Shown: positions 1-8,300, counted from the first letter of the stretch. The stretch is DNA of 17,238 nt from JAVVRI01 sp036654795 (GCA_036654795.1 JAVVRI010000057.1:1-17238), one strand, 5' to 3'. The notes: a model not told the origin generated them from the sequence alone. Translations and numbers: made by a program.

Positions 1-26
1 TTGGCTTTAAGCGTGCCCCGATATCA

Positions 27-78
27 CACGTTTCACACGAACTAACAGAGCGACAAATAGATGGAGGTGTGAAACGTG
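27..78. repeat. 12-bp inverted repeat with 28-base spacer
   Basis: CACGTTTCACAC at 27-38 is repeated in perfect reverse complement (GTGTGAAACGTG) at 67-78. It could form a weak hairpin or a spaced operator. No U-tract follows either arm, so it does not look like an intrinsic terminator. No gene is assigned to it. Confidence 0.5.
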
Positions 79-370
79 GAATAATAATTCTAAAATTCGT
101 GTTGAATAACCTGACAATTATGATTACGAAACCATTTGAGCACTCTTTAGGGAAATCCATCTGGGGGTAAAAGATCTGACTGTTGTTGAAGCAATCTGGG
201 AGACCATCATACAAGTCGTTGCTATTGGAGGTTGAGGGCTATGAGGGAGCTCGCTCAAACTGCATAAAAAATACTTCCGAAACTTGAGTAATATCCTGCC
301 TTATCGAAAAGATGCTTTATAATTTGCACTTGCTATTTGAATCTGCGCTTTCTGTATTTCTGTCATATTC

Positions 371-401
371 TTGCTTTTTCGGCTAAACTTCCTCACCTTT
401 G
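371..401 (+). promoter_or_regulatory. Probable Bacteroidota promoter for the hydrolase gene
   Basis: A TTG at 371-373 is separated by 20 bases from CACCTTTG at 394-401. The latter differs from the Bacteroidota -7 consensus TAnnTTTG at one position. Transcription would start near 405-408, leaving a leader of about 16-20 bases before the ATG at 424. The fit is reasonable but not perfect. Confidence 0.4.
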
Positions 402-423
402 TAGTTGTTAGAAATAGAAAACA

Positions 424-1431
424 ATGACGAAGAAGATACTTATTATTTTGCTGCTTTGCGTGTGTGTTGCCAGTGGCCGGGCACAATATGTGCCGGACGT
501 ATTGGGCAACGAATACTTACGTAGAACGATCTGCATGCCGGATGACTATGAAGGAAAAGTGGTTTGCACATTGGTAAAGAAACCGGAACTGCCGAACGTC
601 CATCAAGCCATCCTTTACATACATGGTTATAACGACTACTTCTTCCAGCAGCAACTGGGCGATAGTGTCAATGCACATGGCTATAATTTCTATGCGCTGG
701 ATCTGCGCAAGTATGGCCGCTCCATCTTGCCAAACCAAGATCCGTTTTTTTGTAAAAACCTATCCGAATATTATGCCGATATCGACACAGCACTAGCTAC
801 CATCCGCTCCGAAGGCAACCAGCGCATCTACCTCATGGCTCATTCCACAGGAGGGCTGATTACACCGCTTTACCTCAGTAGCAAACAAGGGAAGTCTCCG
901 GTAGAGGGACTTATGCTGAATAGCCCGTTTCTGGAAATGAATATGAGTTGGTTTATGAGAAAGATCGTGATGCCGGTCATCTCGTTTCTGGGGCGTTTCT
1001 TTCCTACACTGACTGTACAAGGGGAGGGACTTCCCTCCTACGCACACAGTTTGCTAAAACAGTACAAAGGGGAATGGGAATATAATACAAATTGGAAAAT
1101 GACAAACGGACATCCTAAGAAGGCCGGTTGGATACATGCCATTCACGAAGGGCACGTGGCCGTACAAAAGGGCTTAAAACTGAATTGTCCCGTCCTAGTC
1201 ATGTCGTCCGACAAATCATTTCCAGAGACGGCAGAATGGAACAAGGCTTACCTCACAGCCGACATAGTACTCAATATAAAAGATATACAAAAATATGGCG
1301 CAGGCCTAAGCAGCCACGTCACACGAGACACAATCCACAATGGCATACACGACCTACTATTATCCGGCAGGCCTGCCCGAGATCAGGCTTACAACACAAT
1401 ATTCGGATGGTTGCTTCTAAACAAGGACTGA
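424..1431 (+). CDS. Secreted alpha/beta hydrolase (serine aminopeptidase S33 / Hydrolase_4 type)
   Basis: This is a 335-residue alpha/beta-fold hydrolase with an N-terminal Sec signal peptide: Lys-Lys, a hydrophobic stretch at about 5-16, and a likely signal peptidase I cut after SGRA at residue 20. It should therefore act outside the cytoplasm. The oxyanion-side motif HGYND is at 67-71 and the nucleophile elbow AHSTGG at 139-144, so Ser141 is the predicted nucleophile. The catalytic His is probably His309 in GIHDLLL; the acid could be Asp263 or a nearby Asp. The fold resembles monoacylglycerol lipase and lysophospholipase-like members of the Hydrolase_4 family, so an ester or amide in a lipid or small molecule is a plausible substrate. 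The true substrate cannot be read from the sequence. The gene stands alone upstream of argF' with no shared pathway evident. The ATG at 424 is chosen because the signal peptide begins there. Confidence 0.85.
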   Translation: MTKKILIILLLCVCVASGRAQYVPDVLGNEYLRRTICMPDDYEGKVVCTLVKKPELPNVHQAILYIHGYNDYFFQQQLGDSVNAHGYNFYALDLRKYGRSILPNQDPFFCKNLSEYYADIDTALATIRSEGNQRIYLMAHSTGGLITPLYLSSKQGKSPVEGLMLNSPFLEMNMSWFMRKIVMPVISFLGRFFPTLTVQGEGLPSYAHSLLKQYKGEWEYNTNWKMTNGHPKKAGWIHAIHEGHVAVQKGLKLNCPVLVMSSDKSFPETAEWNKAYLTADIVLNIKDIQKYGAGLSSHVTRDTIHNGIHDLLLSGRPARDQAYNTIFGWLLLNKD

Positions 1432-1563
1432 TGATGTTTTATTTGATTGTTCATTTCTTCTAACATGTAATAGGGCAACCGCGTAAGTTCACTAATGAAG
1501 CGGCAGTACCTTACAGAGATGAATGAAACAGGCAAACATGAGGGAAATTTGATCCGTAAGCAT

Positions 1564-1571
1564 TATCTTTG
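1564..1571 (+). promoter_or_regulatory. Possible -7 box for argF'
   Basis: TATCTTTG is an exact match to the Bacteroidota -7 consensus TAnnTTTG, 31 bases before the ATG at 1603. No TTTG lies at the expected 19-21 base distance upstream; the nearest, at 1548-1551, is only 12 bases away. If used, transcription would begin near 1575-1578. That would exclude the in-frame ATG at 1495 as the translation start. Confidence 0.35.
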
Positions 1572-1602
1572 TGCCAATCAACAAACATTAAAAGCAATAG
1601 AT

Positions 1603-2553
1603 ATGAACTTTACATGCGTACAAGACTTGGGCAACCTGAAACAGGCACTCGAGGAAGCTTTCGAGATAAAGAAAGACCGCTTTCAGTTTTCAGAACTAGG
1701 CAAGAACAAAACTTTGCTTATGATATTCTTCAACTCCAGCCTACGTACTCGCCTGAGCACACAAAAGGCAGCCATGAATCTGGGGATGAACACGATGGTG
1801 CTGGACGTGAACCAGGGAGCGTGGAAGTTGGAAAGCGAACGGGGAGTAATCATGGATGGCGACAAGCCAGAGCATCTACTGGAGGCAATCCCAGTGATGG
1901 GATGCTATTGCGACGTGATAGGCGTCCGCTCCTTCGCACGTTTCGAAAACAAGAAAGACGATTACACGGAAAAGATTCTGAATCAGTTCATCCGCTATTC
2001 CGGCCGGCCGGTATTCAGCATGGAGGCTGCTACGCGCCATCCGCTGCAAAGCTTTGCCGACCTGATCACAATAGAAGAATATAAAAAGACAGCCCGCCCG
2101 AAAGTAGTCATGAGCTGGGCACCACACCCGAAGGCACTTCCGCAAGCTGTGCCAAACAGCTTTGCCGAATGGATGAACGCAACAGACTATGAATTTGTGA
2201 TTACCCACCCCAAGGGCTATGAGCTGGATCCTATCTTTGTAGGTCATGCCCACGTGGAGTACGACCAAAGAAAGGCGTTTGAGGGTGCAGACTTCATCTA
2301 TGCAAAGAACTGGGCAGCCTATGCCGACCCGCATTATGGTGAGATACTAAACATGGACCGTAGCTGGACAGTGGATGCCGAAAAGATGGCACTAACCAAT
2401 AACGCCTATTTCATGCACTGCCTTCCGGTACGCCGCAACATGATCGTATCCGACGACGTGATTGAAAGCCCACAAAGCATTGTGATACCCGAAGCAGCCA
2501 ATCGCGAAATATCCGCCCAGACCATCCTCAAAAAAATATTGATGAGCCTATAA
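1603..2553 (+). CDS. argF': N-succinylornithine carbamoyltransferase (arginine biosynthesis)
   Basis: This enzyme transfers the carbamoyl group of carbamoyl phosphate to N-succinyl-L-ornithine, giving N-succinyl-citrulline in the succinylated arginine pathway described in Bacteroides fragilis. The 316-residue product has the family landmarks: the carbamoyl-phosphate loop SSLRTR at 45-50, HPLQ at 146-149, and HCLPVRR at 272-278. The specificity loop reads DGDKPEH, with Pro89 where the B. fragilis enzyme has Pro90; the N-acetylornithine enzyme of Xanthomonas has Glu there. This supports succinyl- rather than acetyl-ornithine as substrate. The frame is open further upstream to an ATG at 1495. 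The start at 1603 is preferred because MNFTCVQDLG matches the known N-terminus of the family and a -7 box lies at 1564-1571. No other arginine gene is adjacent. A strong terminator follows 30 bases after the stop. Confidence 0.93.
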   Translation: MNFTCVQDLGNLKQALEEAFEIKKDRFQFSELGKNKTLLMIFFNSSLRTRLSTQKAAMNLGMNTMVLDVNQGAWKLESERGVIMDGDKPEHLLEAIPVMGCYCDVIGVRSFARFENKKDDYTEKILNQFIRYSGRPVFSMEAATRHPLQSFADLITIEEYKKTARPKVVMSWAPHPKALPQAVPNSFAEWMNATDYEFVITHPKGYELDPIFVGHAHVEYDQRKAFEGADFIYAKNWAAYADPHYGEILNMDRSWTVDAEKMALTNNAYFMHCLPVRRNMIVSDDVIESPQSIVIPEAANREISAQTILKKILMSL

Positions 2554-2583
2554 CCTCCATCAATAAAAGAAGAGCCTAAAAAT

Positions 2584-2642
2584 AGCAATTCCTAAGCTGA
2601 AGCCCAAACGTCCATCGTTTAGGCTTCGGTTTAGGAATTGCT
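2584..2642. terminator. Long bidirectional terminator between argF' and the DUF3467 gene
   Basis: A 59-base inverted repeat has outer arms AGCAATTCC (2584-2592) and GGAATTGCT (2634-2642). The stem continues inward nearly completely to AAACG / CGTTT around a TCCAT loop. GTTTTTC follows on the + strand. On the - strand the stem is followed by ATTTTTAGG. It sits between convergent genes and so probably ends both argF' and the DUF3467 transcript. Confidence 0.85.
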
Positions 2643-2769
2643 GTTTTTCACTATCACACGATCGCTAATCGCTATAAACTCATTGTTAATAGAAAAGAGC
2701 TGTGATTTACACATAGGTGTGAAGAACTCTTTACGTCCTGAAAATACAAAGTCGACTTATCTATTTAGA

Positions 2770-3081
2770 TTAAGCTTCGCCTTTAATGCCGCCTACAGGA
2801 GGAACAAAATCTTCGAAATTAGCAGTCTTACCCCCTTGCATTTGCTCGTCAAACTTAGTCAGATTATCCTGCAAAGCAAAAAGAAGACGCCTAGCATTAT
2901 CAGGGGTAAGTATGACACGGCTTTTTACTTGTGCTTTAGGCGTACCGGGCAATACGCGAATAAAGTCCAGAATAAATTCAGAGGCAGAGTGGGATATGAT
3001 TGCTAAATTGGCATACGTGCCCTGAGCGATCTCTTCTGACAACTCAACCTGAATCTCATTTGTTGTTTTGTTATTTTCCAT
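2770..3081 (-). CDS. DUF3467 family protein
   Basis: This is a 103-residue cytoplasmic protein with no signal peptide or membrane segment. It matches the DUF3467 family in overall pattern: an N-terminal strand region with YANLAIISHSASEF (about residues 23-36), the segment FILDFIRVLPG (about 36-46), then KSRVILTPDNARRLLFALQ followed by a helix containing LTKFDEQ. The biochemical role of the family is unknown. In Bacteroides it is typically found close to rpoC, and here it lies in the same orientation downstream of rpoC but separated from it by two genes. It should have its own promoter (TATCTTTG at 3120-3127). Its 3' end faces argF', with a bidirectional terminator in between. Confidence 0.85.
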   Translation of the reverse strand: MENNKTTNEIQVELSEEIAQGTYANLAIISHSASEFILDFIRVLPGTPKAQVKSRVILTPDNARRLLFALQDNLTKFDEQMQGGKTANFEDFVPPVGGIKGEA

Positions 3082-3119
3082 TTTCTTCTATATGATTAAA
3101 TAATTATGTTTTTATGCGG

Positions 3120-3127
3120 CAAAGATA
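3120..3127 (-). promoter_or_regulatory. -7 box for the DUF3467 gene
   Basis: Reading leftward, TATCTTTG matches TAnnTTTG exactly and lies 38 bases before the ATG at 3081. No TTTG or TTG is present about 20 bases upstream, so the promoter may be weak or depend on another factor. It lies just beyond the hairpin at 3157-3188, so the gene could be transcribed even if upstream transcripts stop there. Confidence 0.45.
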
Positions 3128-3151
3128 AGGAAAAAAATCAGATACTTCTAT

Positions 3152-3312
3152 AAAACGAGTACGGCCACCTTCTCAGGCAGCCGTACTCTCGTTGTGTTTT
3201 TAATTCTCAATTCTTTAGACCAATGTAAAAATACCTTTTGTGTTCGATATAATCAGATTTTGGCGTTTAAGTTAAGGTTATACGTTATAAGTGCTAATCT
3301 ATTTCACTTTAA
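3152..3312 (-). ncRNA. Candidate small RNA (or attenuated leader) upstream of the DUF3467 gene
   Basis: The 343-base gap 3082-3424 contains a full promoter (3318-3349) reading leftward and, about 125 bases on, a hairpin with a short U-run (3157-3188). Between them there is no ATG on the - strand and no usable GTG or TTG frame, so the predicted product is a non-coding RNA of roughly 160 nt. The 5' end can form a stem from GTTAAAGTG and CACTTATAAC (3284-3313, one bulged base). The 3' hairpin is well paired only in the - strand RNA. It may be a free small RNA, or the leader of a longer transcript into the DUF3467 gene that is partly terminated. I do not recognise an Rfam family. Confidence 0.5.
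3157..3188 (-). terminator. Terminator-like hairpin ending the candidate small RNA
   Basis: The - strand RNA reads GAGUACGGC UGCC, loop UGAGAA, GGUG GCCGUACUC, followed by GUUUUAU. This gives a 13-bp stem that includes two G-U wobbles. On the + strand the same two positions become C-A mismatches, so the structure is better as a - strand RNA. The + strand also has a T-run (GTGTTTTTAA) after it, so weak bidirectional action is possible. Confidence 0.6.
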
Positions 3313-3317
3313 CAGCA

Positions 3318-3349
3318 CAAAAATACAGGCTTTTCCGCAAACCCCCAAA
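3318..3349 (-). promoter_or_regulatory. Consensus Bacteroidota promoter in a gap with no downstream ORF
   Basis: Reading leftward, TTTG (3349-3346) is followed by exactly 20 bases and then TATTTTTG (3325-3318), a full match to TTTG-N19-21-TAnnTTTG. Transcription should start near 3311-3314. It lies 76 bases beyond the end of the AraC-type gene and points at the candidate small RNA and the DUF3467 gene. Confidence 0.6.
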
Positions 3350-3424
3350 TACTATTTTATCAATAAATAATACTATCCAATCAAGTATTAAAGAGCACTT
3401 AGTAATATTGAATAAAAATTACAT

Positions 3425-4306
3425 TCAAACCCTAAAGCGACTACGTGAATACTTTTCTCTGTAAGCAGTAGGCGTACTACCCTTTCTTTTTTTGAAGGTT
3501 CTATTAAAATTAGATAAATTATTAAAACCACAACGGTAGCCTATTTCAGCAATTGTGTCGCTAGTATCAATCAAACGGCAAACAGCTTCAGCAATCCGAA
3601 TATCCGTCAGATTATCCACAAACGTCTTTCCTGTCCATTTTCGCAGGAAACGAGAAAGGGAAACACTGCTCATATTAATGGAAGCGGCTACATCGGAAAG
3701 TAAAACAGGACGCTGATAGTTTTCATGCAAATACAGCATAATGCTATCCAAGCGGTCGCAGGCGTGATCCTTAAAATCTTTTATGGTGTTTTGAGCGTTT
3801 AGTCGCCGAGCATCCTTGTCCAAAGAAAGCGTTTTGAGTATTGAGATAAGCCGCAGTAGGTTTTGAAAAGAATCAGGACGCTCGGCAGAGAGCATTTTAA
3901 GTTCCGGCTGAATATAGCGTATCATCGGTTGGCTAAAGACCAGCCCATGAGAGGCCTTCTCAAACATTACTCGAATCGTCTCAAAAAGTCGTTTTCCCAT
4001 CAGGCTATCAAACAAACTACTATAAAATTGGATAGTAATCTCCGATATCTTCTCGCAAGGACAATTGTGGTTAGAATAGGTATGTTTGGTTCCACCAGCA
4101 ATCAGCACCAGATCCAGATTGCTAATTTCCTCTACCGAGTCACCCACAACCCGGATAGCACCACCGGCATTCTCTAAATAATTTAACTCGAACTCGGGGT
4201 GCATATGAAGAGGGAAGACAAAGTTTTGCTTAGACCGTTCAATCACCAAAAAACAATCTTCTACCGAAAGAGGCGTTACTTCTATTAGTGGATTGACAGC
4301 ATTCAT
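3425..4306 (-). CDS. AraC-family transcriptional regulator with cupin-like sensor domain
   Basis: This 293-residue cytoplasmic regulator has an N-terminal AraC-type cupin-like ligand-binding region (about 10-120), including HMHPEFE at 34-40. After a helical linker comes a C-terminal AraC DNA-binding domain (about 191-288). Both helix-turn-helix units are visible: LSDVAASINMSSVSLSRFLR at about 203-222, and TIAEIGYRCGFNNLSNFNRT from 251, with the family signature ending in FKKRKGSTPTAYR. The two-domain layout is that of one-component sensors of sugars or other small molecules. It starts 11 bases after the upstream nuclease/phosphatase gene ends, so the two are very probably one transcript. An obvious guess is that it controls that secreted enzyme or a distant uptake locus. 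The ligand cannot be told. Confidence 0.9.
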   Translation of the reverse strand: MNAVNPLIEVTPLSVEDCFLVIERSKQNFVFPLHMHPEFELNYLENAGGAIRVVGDSVEEISNLDLVLIAGGTKHTYSNHNCPCEKISEITIQFYSSLFDSLMGKRLFETIRVMFEKASHGLVFSQPMIRYIQPELKMLSAERPDSFQNLLRLISILKTLSLDKDARRLNAQNTIKDFKDHACDRLDSIMLYLHENYQRPVLLSDVAASINMSSVSLSRFLRKWTGKTFVDNLTDIRIAEAVCRLIDTSDTIAEIGYRCGFNNLSNFNRTFKKRKGSTPTAYREKYSRSRFRV

Positions 4307-4317
4307 AAGTTACTTAA

Positions 4318-5181
4318 TTAGTAAAGTTCTAGAGTGCTAATGACTGGGCAATGGTCGGAAGGGTAAAGCTGATTCAACGTCTCGGTAAGAACACCATGAC
4401 GCAACACACGTATATCCCCTTTTACAAAGATGTAATCAATCCAGCTACGCTTCTCAGCCGGAATACGGCCAAAGTCATGAAACGTCCACTCCGGTCCGTA
4501 ACGTAAAGGAGAGACCGTGCGCGAATGCGTCAAACTACGCGGATCATTCGGATTGGTTAATACACGAATCGGATCGTCATCCGGAGTAGCGTTAAAATCG
4601 CCCATAACAATCACCGGATGGTTACCGCCCAGTTTCTGCGTCTGATCCAACACCAGAAGTGCTCCTTCGTGGCGCGCCACTGTCCCCATATGATCCAGAT
4701 GCGTATTTAGTATAAAGAACTCCTTGTTAGAAGCCTTTTCGCGCAAGATAGCCCAAGTAGCCACACGTTCACACGCGGCATCCCAACCTTTTTTACCAAC
4801 AGCATTCATATCTTCACTTAACCAAAAAGTACCACTACTCATAACCGAGAAGCAATCCTTTTTGTAAAAGATTGGGCTATACTCACCCTTTGTCTTTCCG
4901 TCCTCTCGTCCAACTCCTACGTAATCGTAAGCGGGTAAACGTTCCAGCAGATCGGTCAACTGATTATGCAACACCTCTTGTGCACCAAAAACATCCACAT
5001 TATAAAACAAGATAACGTTTGCAGCCAGATCTTTTCTGAACTTCCACTGGTTCTCTCCATCATTCGGATTATCCATACGAATATTATAAGACATCACATT
5101 CATTTGAGCCGATTTATCTTGCGCAAACAATACCTGAACGAACATCAATGCCGCCACCAAACAAAATAAAAACTTTTTCAT
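4318..5181 (-). CDS. Secreted endonuclease/exonuclease/phosphatase (EEP) superfamily enzyme
   Basis: This is a 287-residue metal-dependent phosphodiesterase or phosphatase of the DNase I / exonuclease III / sphingomyelinase fold. The active-site set is complete: SYNIR with Asn33, QEV with Glu69, NTHLDH at 159-164, GDFN at 194-197 (Asp195, Asn197), WIDY with Asp249, and SDHCPV at 275-280 (Asp276, His277). It begins with a signal peptide (MKKFLFCLVAALMFVQVLFA, cut before Gln21) with no lipobox, so it is periplasmic or secreted. The frame is open to an ATG at 5226, but that codon overlaps the promoter -7 box (5224-5231) and the longer form would bury the signal peptide; 5181 is therefore the start. 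The family covers nucleases, inositol-phosphate and lipid phosphodiesterases, and the substrate here is unresolved. It shares a transcript with the AraC-type regulator. Confidence 0.88.
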   Translation of the reverse strand: MKKFLFCLVAALMFVQVLFAQDKSAQMNVMSYNIRMDNPNDGENQWKFRKDLAANVILFYNVDVFGAQEVLHNQLTDLLERLPAYDYVGVGREDGKTKGEYSPIFYKKDCFSVMSSGTFWLSEDMNAVGKKGWDAACERVATWAILREKASNKEFFILNTHLDHMGTVARHEGALLVLDQTQKLGGNHPVIVMGDFNATPDDDPIRVLTNPNDPRSLTHSRTVSPLRYGPEWTFHDFGRIPAEKRSWIDYIFVKGDIRVLRHGVLTETLNQLYPSDHCPVISTLELY

Positions 5182-5223
5182 ATATAGAAGTATTAATAGC
5201 ATTATAAAAAACAAAACATTTGA

Positions 5224-5255
5224 CAAATGTAACTCATCTCATTTAAATTTGCAAA
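5224..5255 (-). promoter_or_regulatory. Strong promoter for the EEP enzyme and AraC-type regulator pair
   Basis: Reading leftward, TTTG (5255-5252), exactly 20 bases, then TACATTTG (5231-5224) match the Bacteroidota consensus fully. Transcription would start near 5217-5221, about 36-40 bases before the ATG at 5181. The TTTG box lies within the outer arm of the rpoC terminator, so terminator and promoter overlap. Confidence 0.7.
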
Positions 5256-5314
5256 TCATAGAAATGAAAAAGGGCTGTCGGAAAATCCGGCAGCCCTTCT
5301 ATTTCTATGATTTG
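5252..5314 (-). terminator. rpoC: Terminator of rpoC and the polymerase operon
   Basis: An inner 12-bp GC-rich stem (5271-5282 with 5286-5297, three-base loop, one mismatched position) is followed on the - strand by TTTTTC. A second, outer pair of perfect 14-base arms encloses it: CAAATCATAGAAAT at 5252-5265 and ATTTCTATGATTTG at 5301-5314. The stop codon of rpoC is 10 bases upstream. It is a convincing intrinsic terminator with an unusually long extension. Confidence 0.88.
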
Positions 5315-5324
5315 GAAGATGGAA

Positions 5325-8300
5325 TTACACCTCTTCCTTTTCCATTGAATTGAAATCTACGACATTCTTACGATTGGCAAAGATACGGTCGAATTCATCT
5401 TTAGCACCTACTGTCAACTTATCAAAATCACGCTGACCAGTACCGGCCGGGATCAAATGTCCACAAATAACATTTTCCTTCAACCCTTCCAAACGGTCTA
5501 CTTTGCCATTGATAGCAGCTTCGTTGAGCACCTTCGTTGTTTCCTGGAAAGATGCAGCAGACATAAAGCTGTTCGTTTGCAAAGCAGCACGGGTAATACC
5601 CTGAAGAATCTGGTTTGCTGTTGCAGGAACGGCATCACGCACTTCAACCAATTTCAAGTCACGGCGCTTCAACATACTGTTCTCGTCTCTCAACTTACGA
5701 GCAGTTACGATCTGACCAGGTTGTAATGTTTGAGAATCTCCTTGTTCAAGGACAACTTTCTTACCCCAGATACGATCGTTTTCTTCCATTACGTCCAGCT
5801 TGTCAATAATCTGCTGCTCAAGGAAACGTGTATCACCCGGATCAACAACTTCAACTTTACGCATCATCTGGCGTACAATTACTTCAAAGTGCTTATCATT
5901 AATCTTCACACCCTGCAAACGATAAACATCCTGCACTTCGTTCACGATATATTCCTGAACAGCTGTCGGGCCTTTAATTGCCAGAATATCGGAAGGCGTA
6001 ATCGCACCATCAGACAAAGGCATACCTGCACGAATGTAGTCATTTTCCTGTACTAGCAACTGCTTAGAAAGCGGCACCATGTACTTCTTAACTTCACCCA
6101 GCTTAGAGGTTACCATGATTTCACGATTACCACGCTTGATTTTGCCAAAACTAACTTCACCATCGATTTCAGATACAACAGCAGGGTTAGACGGGTTACG
6201 TGCTTCGAAAAGCTCAGTAACACGAGGCAGACCACCGGTGATATCACCAGACTTACCTACTGCTCGCGGTATCTTAACCAATACTTCACCAGACTTAATC
6301 ATGTCACCATTATCCTTGATAACGTGGGCACCAAGCGGCAAAGAATAGTTTTTCATGTAAGCGCCGTTTGCATCCACAATGTGAGCGGACGGTGCTTTTG
6401 TCTTATCTTTGGATTCAATGATAATCTTTTCCTTCAAACCGGTTGTTTCATCGCTTTCAACCTTGTAGGTAACGTTTTCAACAACACTTTCAAATTCAAT
6501 TTTACCAGCGACTTCCGAAACGATAACAGCGTTGAACGGGTCCCATTCAATAAGAGCATCCCCCTTCTTAATCGTAGCTCCATTATTAAAGAACAACTTC
6601 GAACCGTAAGGAATATTATGAGTAAGCAGTACAATCTTCGTATTCGGATCAACAATGCGCATTTCAGCCAAACGGCTAACAACGACCTGATACTTTCTAC
6701 CATTTGATATATCAGGAGAATCAACAGCACGAAGCTCGTCAATTTCAAGAATACCATCAAACTTGGATATAATACTGTTTTCTGTTGCAATATTAGAAGC
6801 AATACCACCGACGTGGAATGTACGCAGCGTTAACTGAGTACCCGGTTCACCGATAGACTGTGCAGCGATAACACCCACAACCTCTCCACGTTGAACCATC
6901 CGACCGGTTGCCAAGTTACGTCCGTAACATTTGGCACATACGCCCTTCTTCGACTCACAAGTCAACACCGAACGTATTTCAACGCTTTCAATTGGCGAAT
7001 CCTGTATCTTTTGAGCAGCATCTTCACGGATCTCCTCACCAGCCATAACAATGATTTCTCCTGTCAGCGGATGTTGAATATCATGAACAGACACACGACC
7101 TAAAACACGTTCATACAAAGAGGCAATAACCTCTTCATTGTTCTTGAGTTCGGTACAAATCAAACCGCGCAATGTGCCGCAATCCTCTTCGTTAATGATC
7201 ACATCATGAGATACGTCAACCAATCGACGAGTCAAGTAACCTGCATCGGCAGTTTTCAATGCTGTATCGGCCAAACCCTTACGAGCACCGTGAGTAGAAA
7301 TAAAGTACTCCAACACAGACAAACCCTCTTTGAAGTTTGAAAGAATTGGGTTCTCAATAATCTGACCACCCTCGGCACCACTCTTTTGCGGTTTTGCCAT
7401 CAATCCACGCATACCAGACAACTGGCGAATCTGTTCCTTAGAACCACGAGCACCAGAGTCCATCATCATAAATACAGAGTTAAATCCGTCATTATCTGAT
7501 GTCAACTGCTTCATCAAAATATTAGACAAACGGCTATTAATATGTGTCCATGTGTCAATTATCTGATTATAACGTTCATTAAAAGTAATGAAACCCATGC
7601 TATAGTTAGCAAGAATCTGTTCTACCTCCGCATAACCCTCTTTTACTAACTGATCCTTTTCAGGCGGGATCAATACGTCAGCCAAGTTAAACGACAGACC
7701 ACCCTTAAAGGCCATATAGTAACCCAAGTTCTTGATGTCATCAAGGAACTGAGCCGTACGAGCTACACCACAAATCTTGATGACCTTACCAATGATGTCA
7801 CGAAGTGATTTCTTTCCCAACACTTCGTTCACAAATCCCACCTCTTTAGGCACAAACTCGTTTACCATGACACGGCCAACAGACGTTTCACGCATTACTC
7901 TGACAATATTTCCATTTTCGTCAACATCGTCCACGTAGATTTTAATCGGTGCGTGAATATCAACTTTCTTTTCATTATAAGCAATCGTAGCCTCTTCTTC
8001 ACCATAGAAAACCAGACCTGAGCCCAGCGTTCCCGGACGCATCTTCGTGATATAATACAAACCAAGTACCATATCCTGAGAAGGCACCGTGATAGGTGCA
8101 CCATTCGCCGGATTCAAAATATTATGAGAAGCAAGCATCAACATCTGTGCTTCCAGTACAGCCTCGTTTCCTAATGGCAAGTGAACAGCCATCTGGTCAC
8201 CATCGAAGTCGGCATTGAAAGCCGTACATGCTAATGGATGCAACTGGATAGCCTTCCCTTCAATCAGTTTTGGCTGGAAAGCCTGAATACCCAAACGGTG

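Larger units (their letters stand above)
1..423. other. Gene-free left edge
   Basis: I see no convincing gene here. One forward frame is open from the window edge to a stop at 168-170 (about 55 codons). After a second in-frame stop at 177-179 it is open again to 285. Its translation shows no recognisable motif. This could be the worn tail of a gene lying outside the window, or chance. Bases 27-78 hold an inverted repeat and 371-401 a probable promoter; both are listed separately. There is no tRNA, CRISPR or insertion-sequence end. Confidence 0.5.

Noticed and set aside
1128..1463. Forward open frame overlapping the end of the hydrolase gene
   Set aside because: It lies out of frame within a gene with clear motifs, and its composition (rich in Arg, Gln, His) is typical of a shadow frame.
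1876..2334. 152-codon frame opposite argF'
   Set aside because: It is antisense to a well-conserved enzyme, with no recognisable domain or promoter.
2694..2731. AAAGAG...CTCTTT inverted arms after the DUF3467 gene as a second terminator
   Set aside because: Only six base pairs close a large loop, and the strong bidirectional terminator at 2584-2642 already explains termination.
5182..5226. N-terminal extension of the EEP enzyme
   Set aside because: The upstream ATG overlaps the -7 box of an excellent promoter, and the extension would disturb a normal signal peptide.
6434..6808. 124-codon frame inside rpoC, and similar frames within rpoC and rpoB
   Set aside because: Shifted or antisense frames inside highly conserved polymerase genes; their Leu/Arg-rich translations resemble no family.
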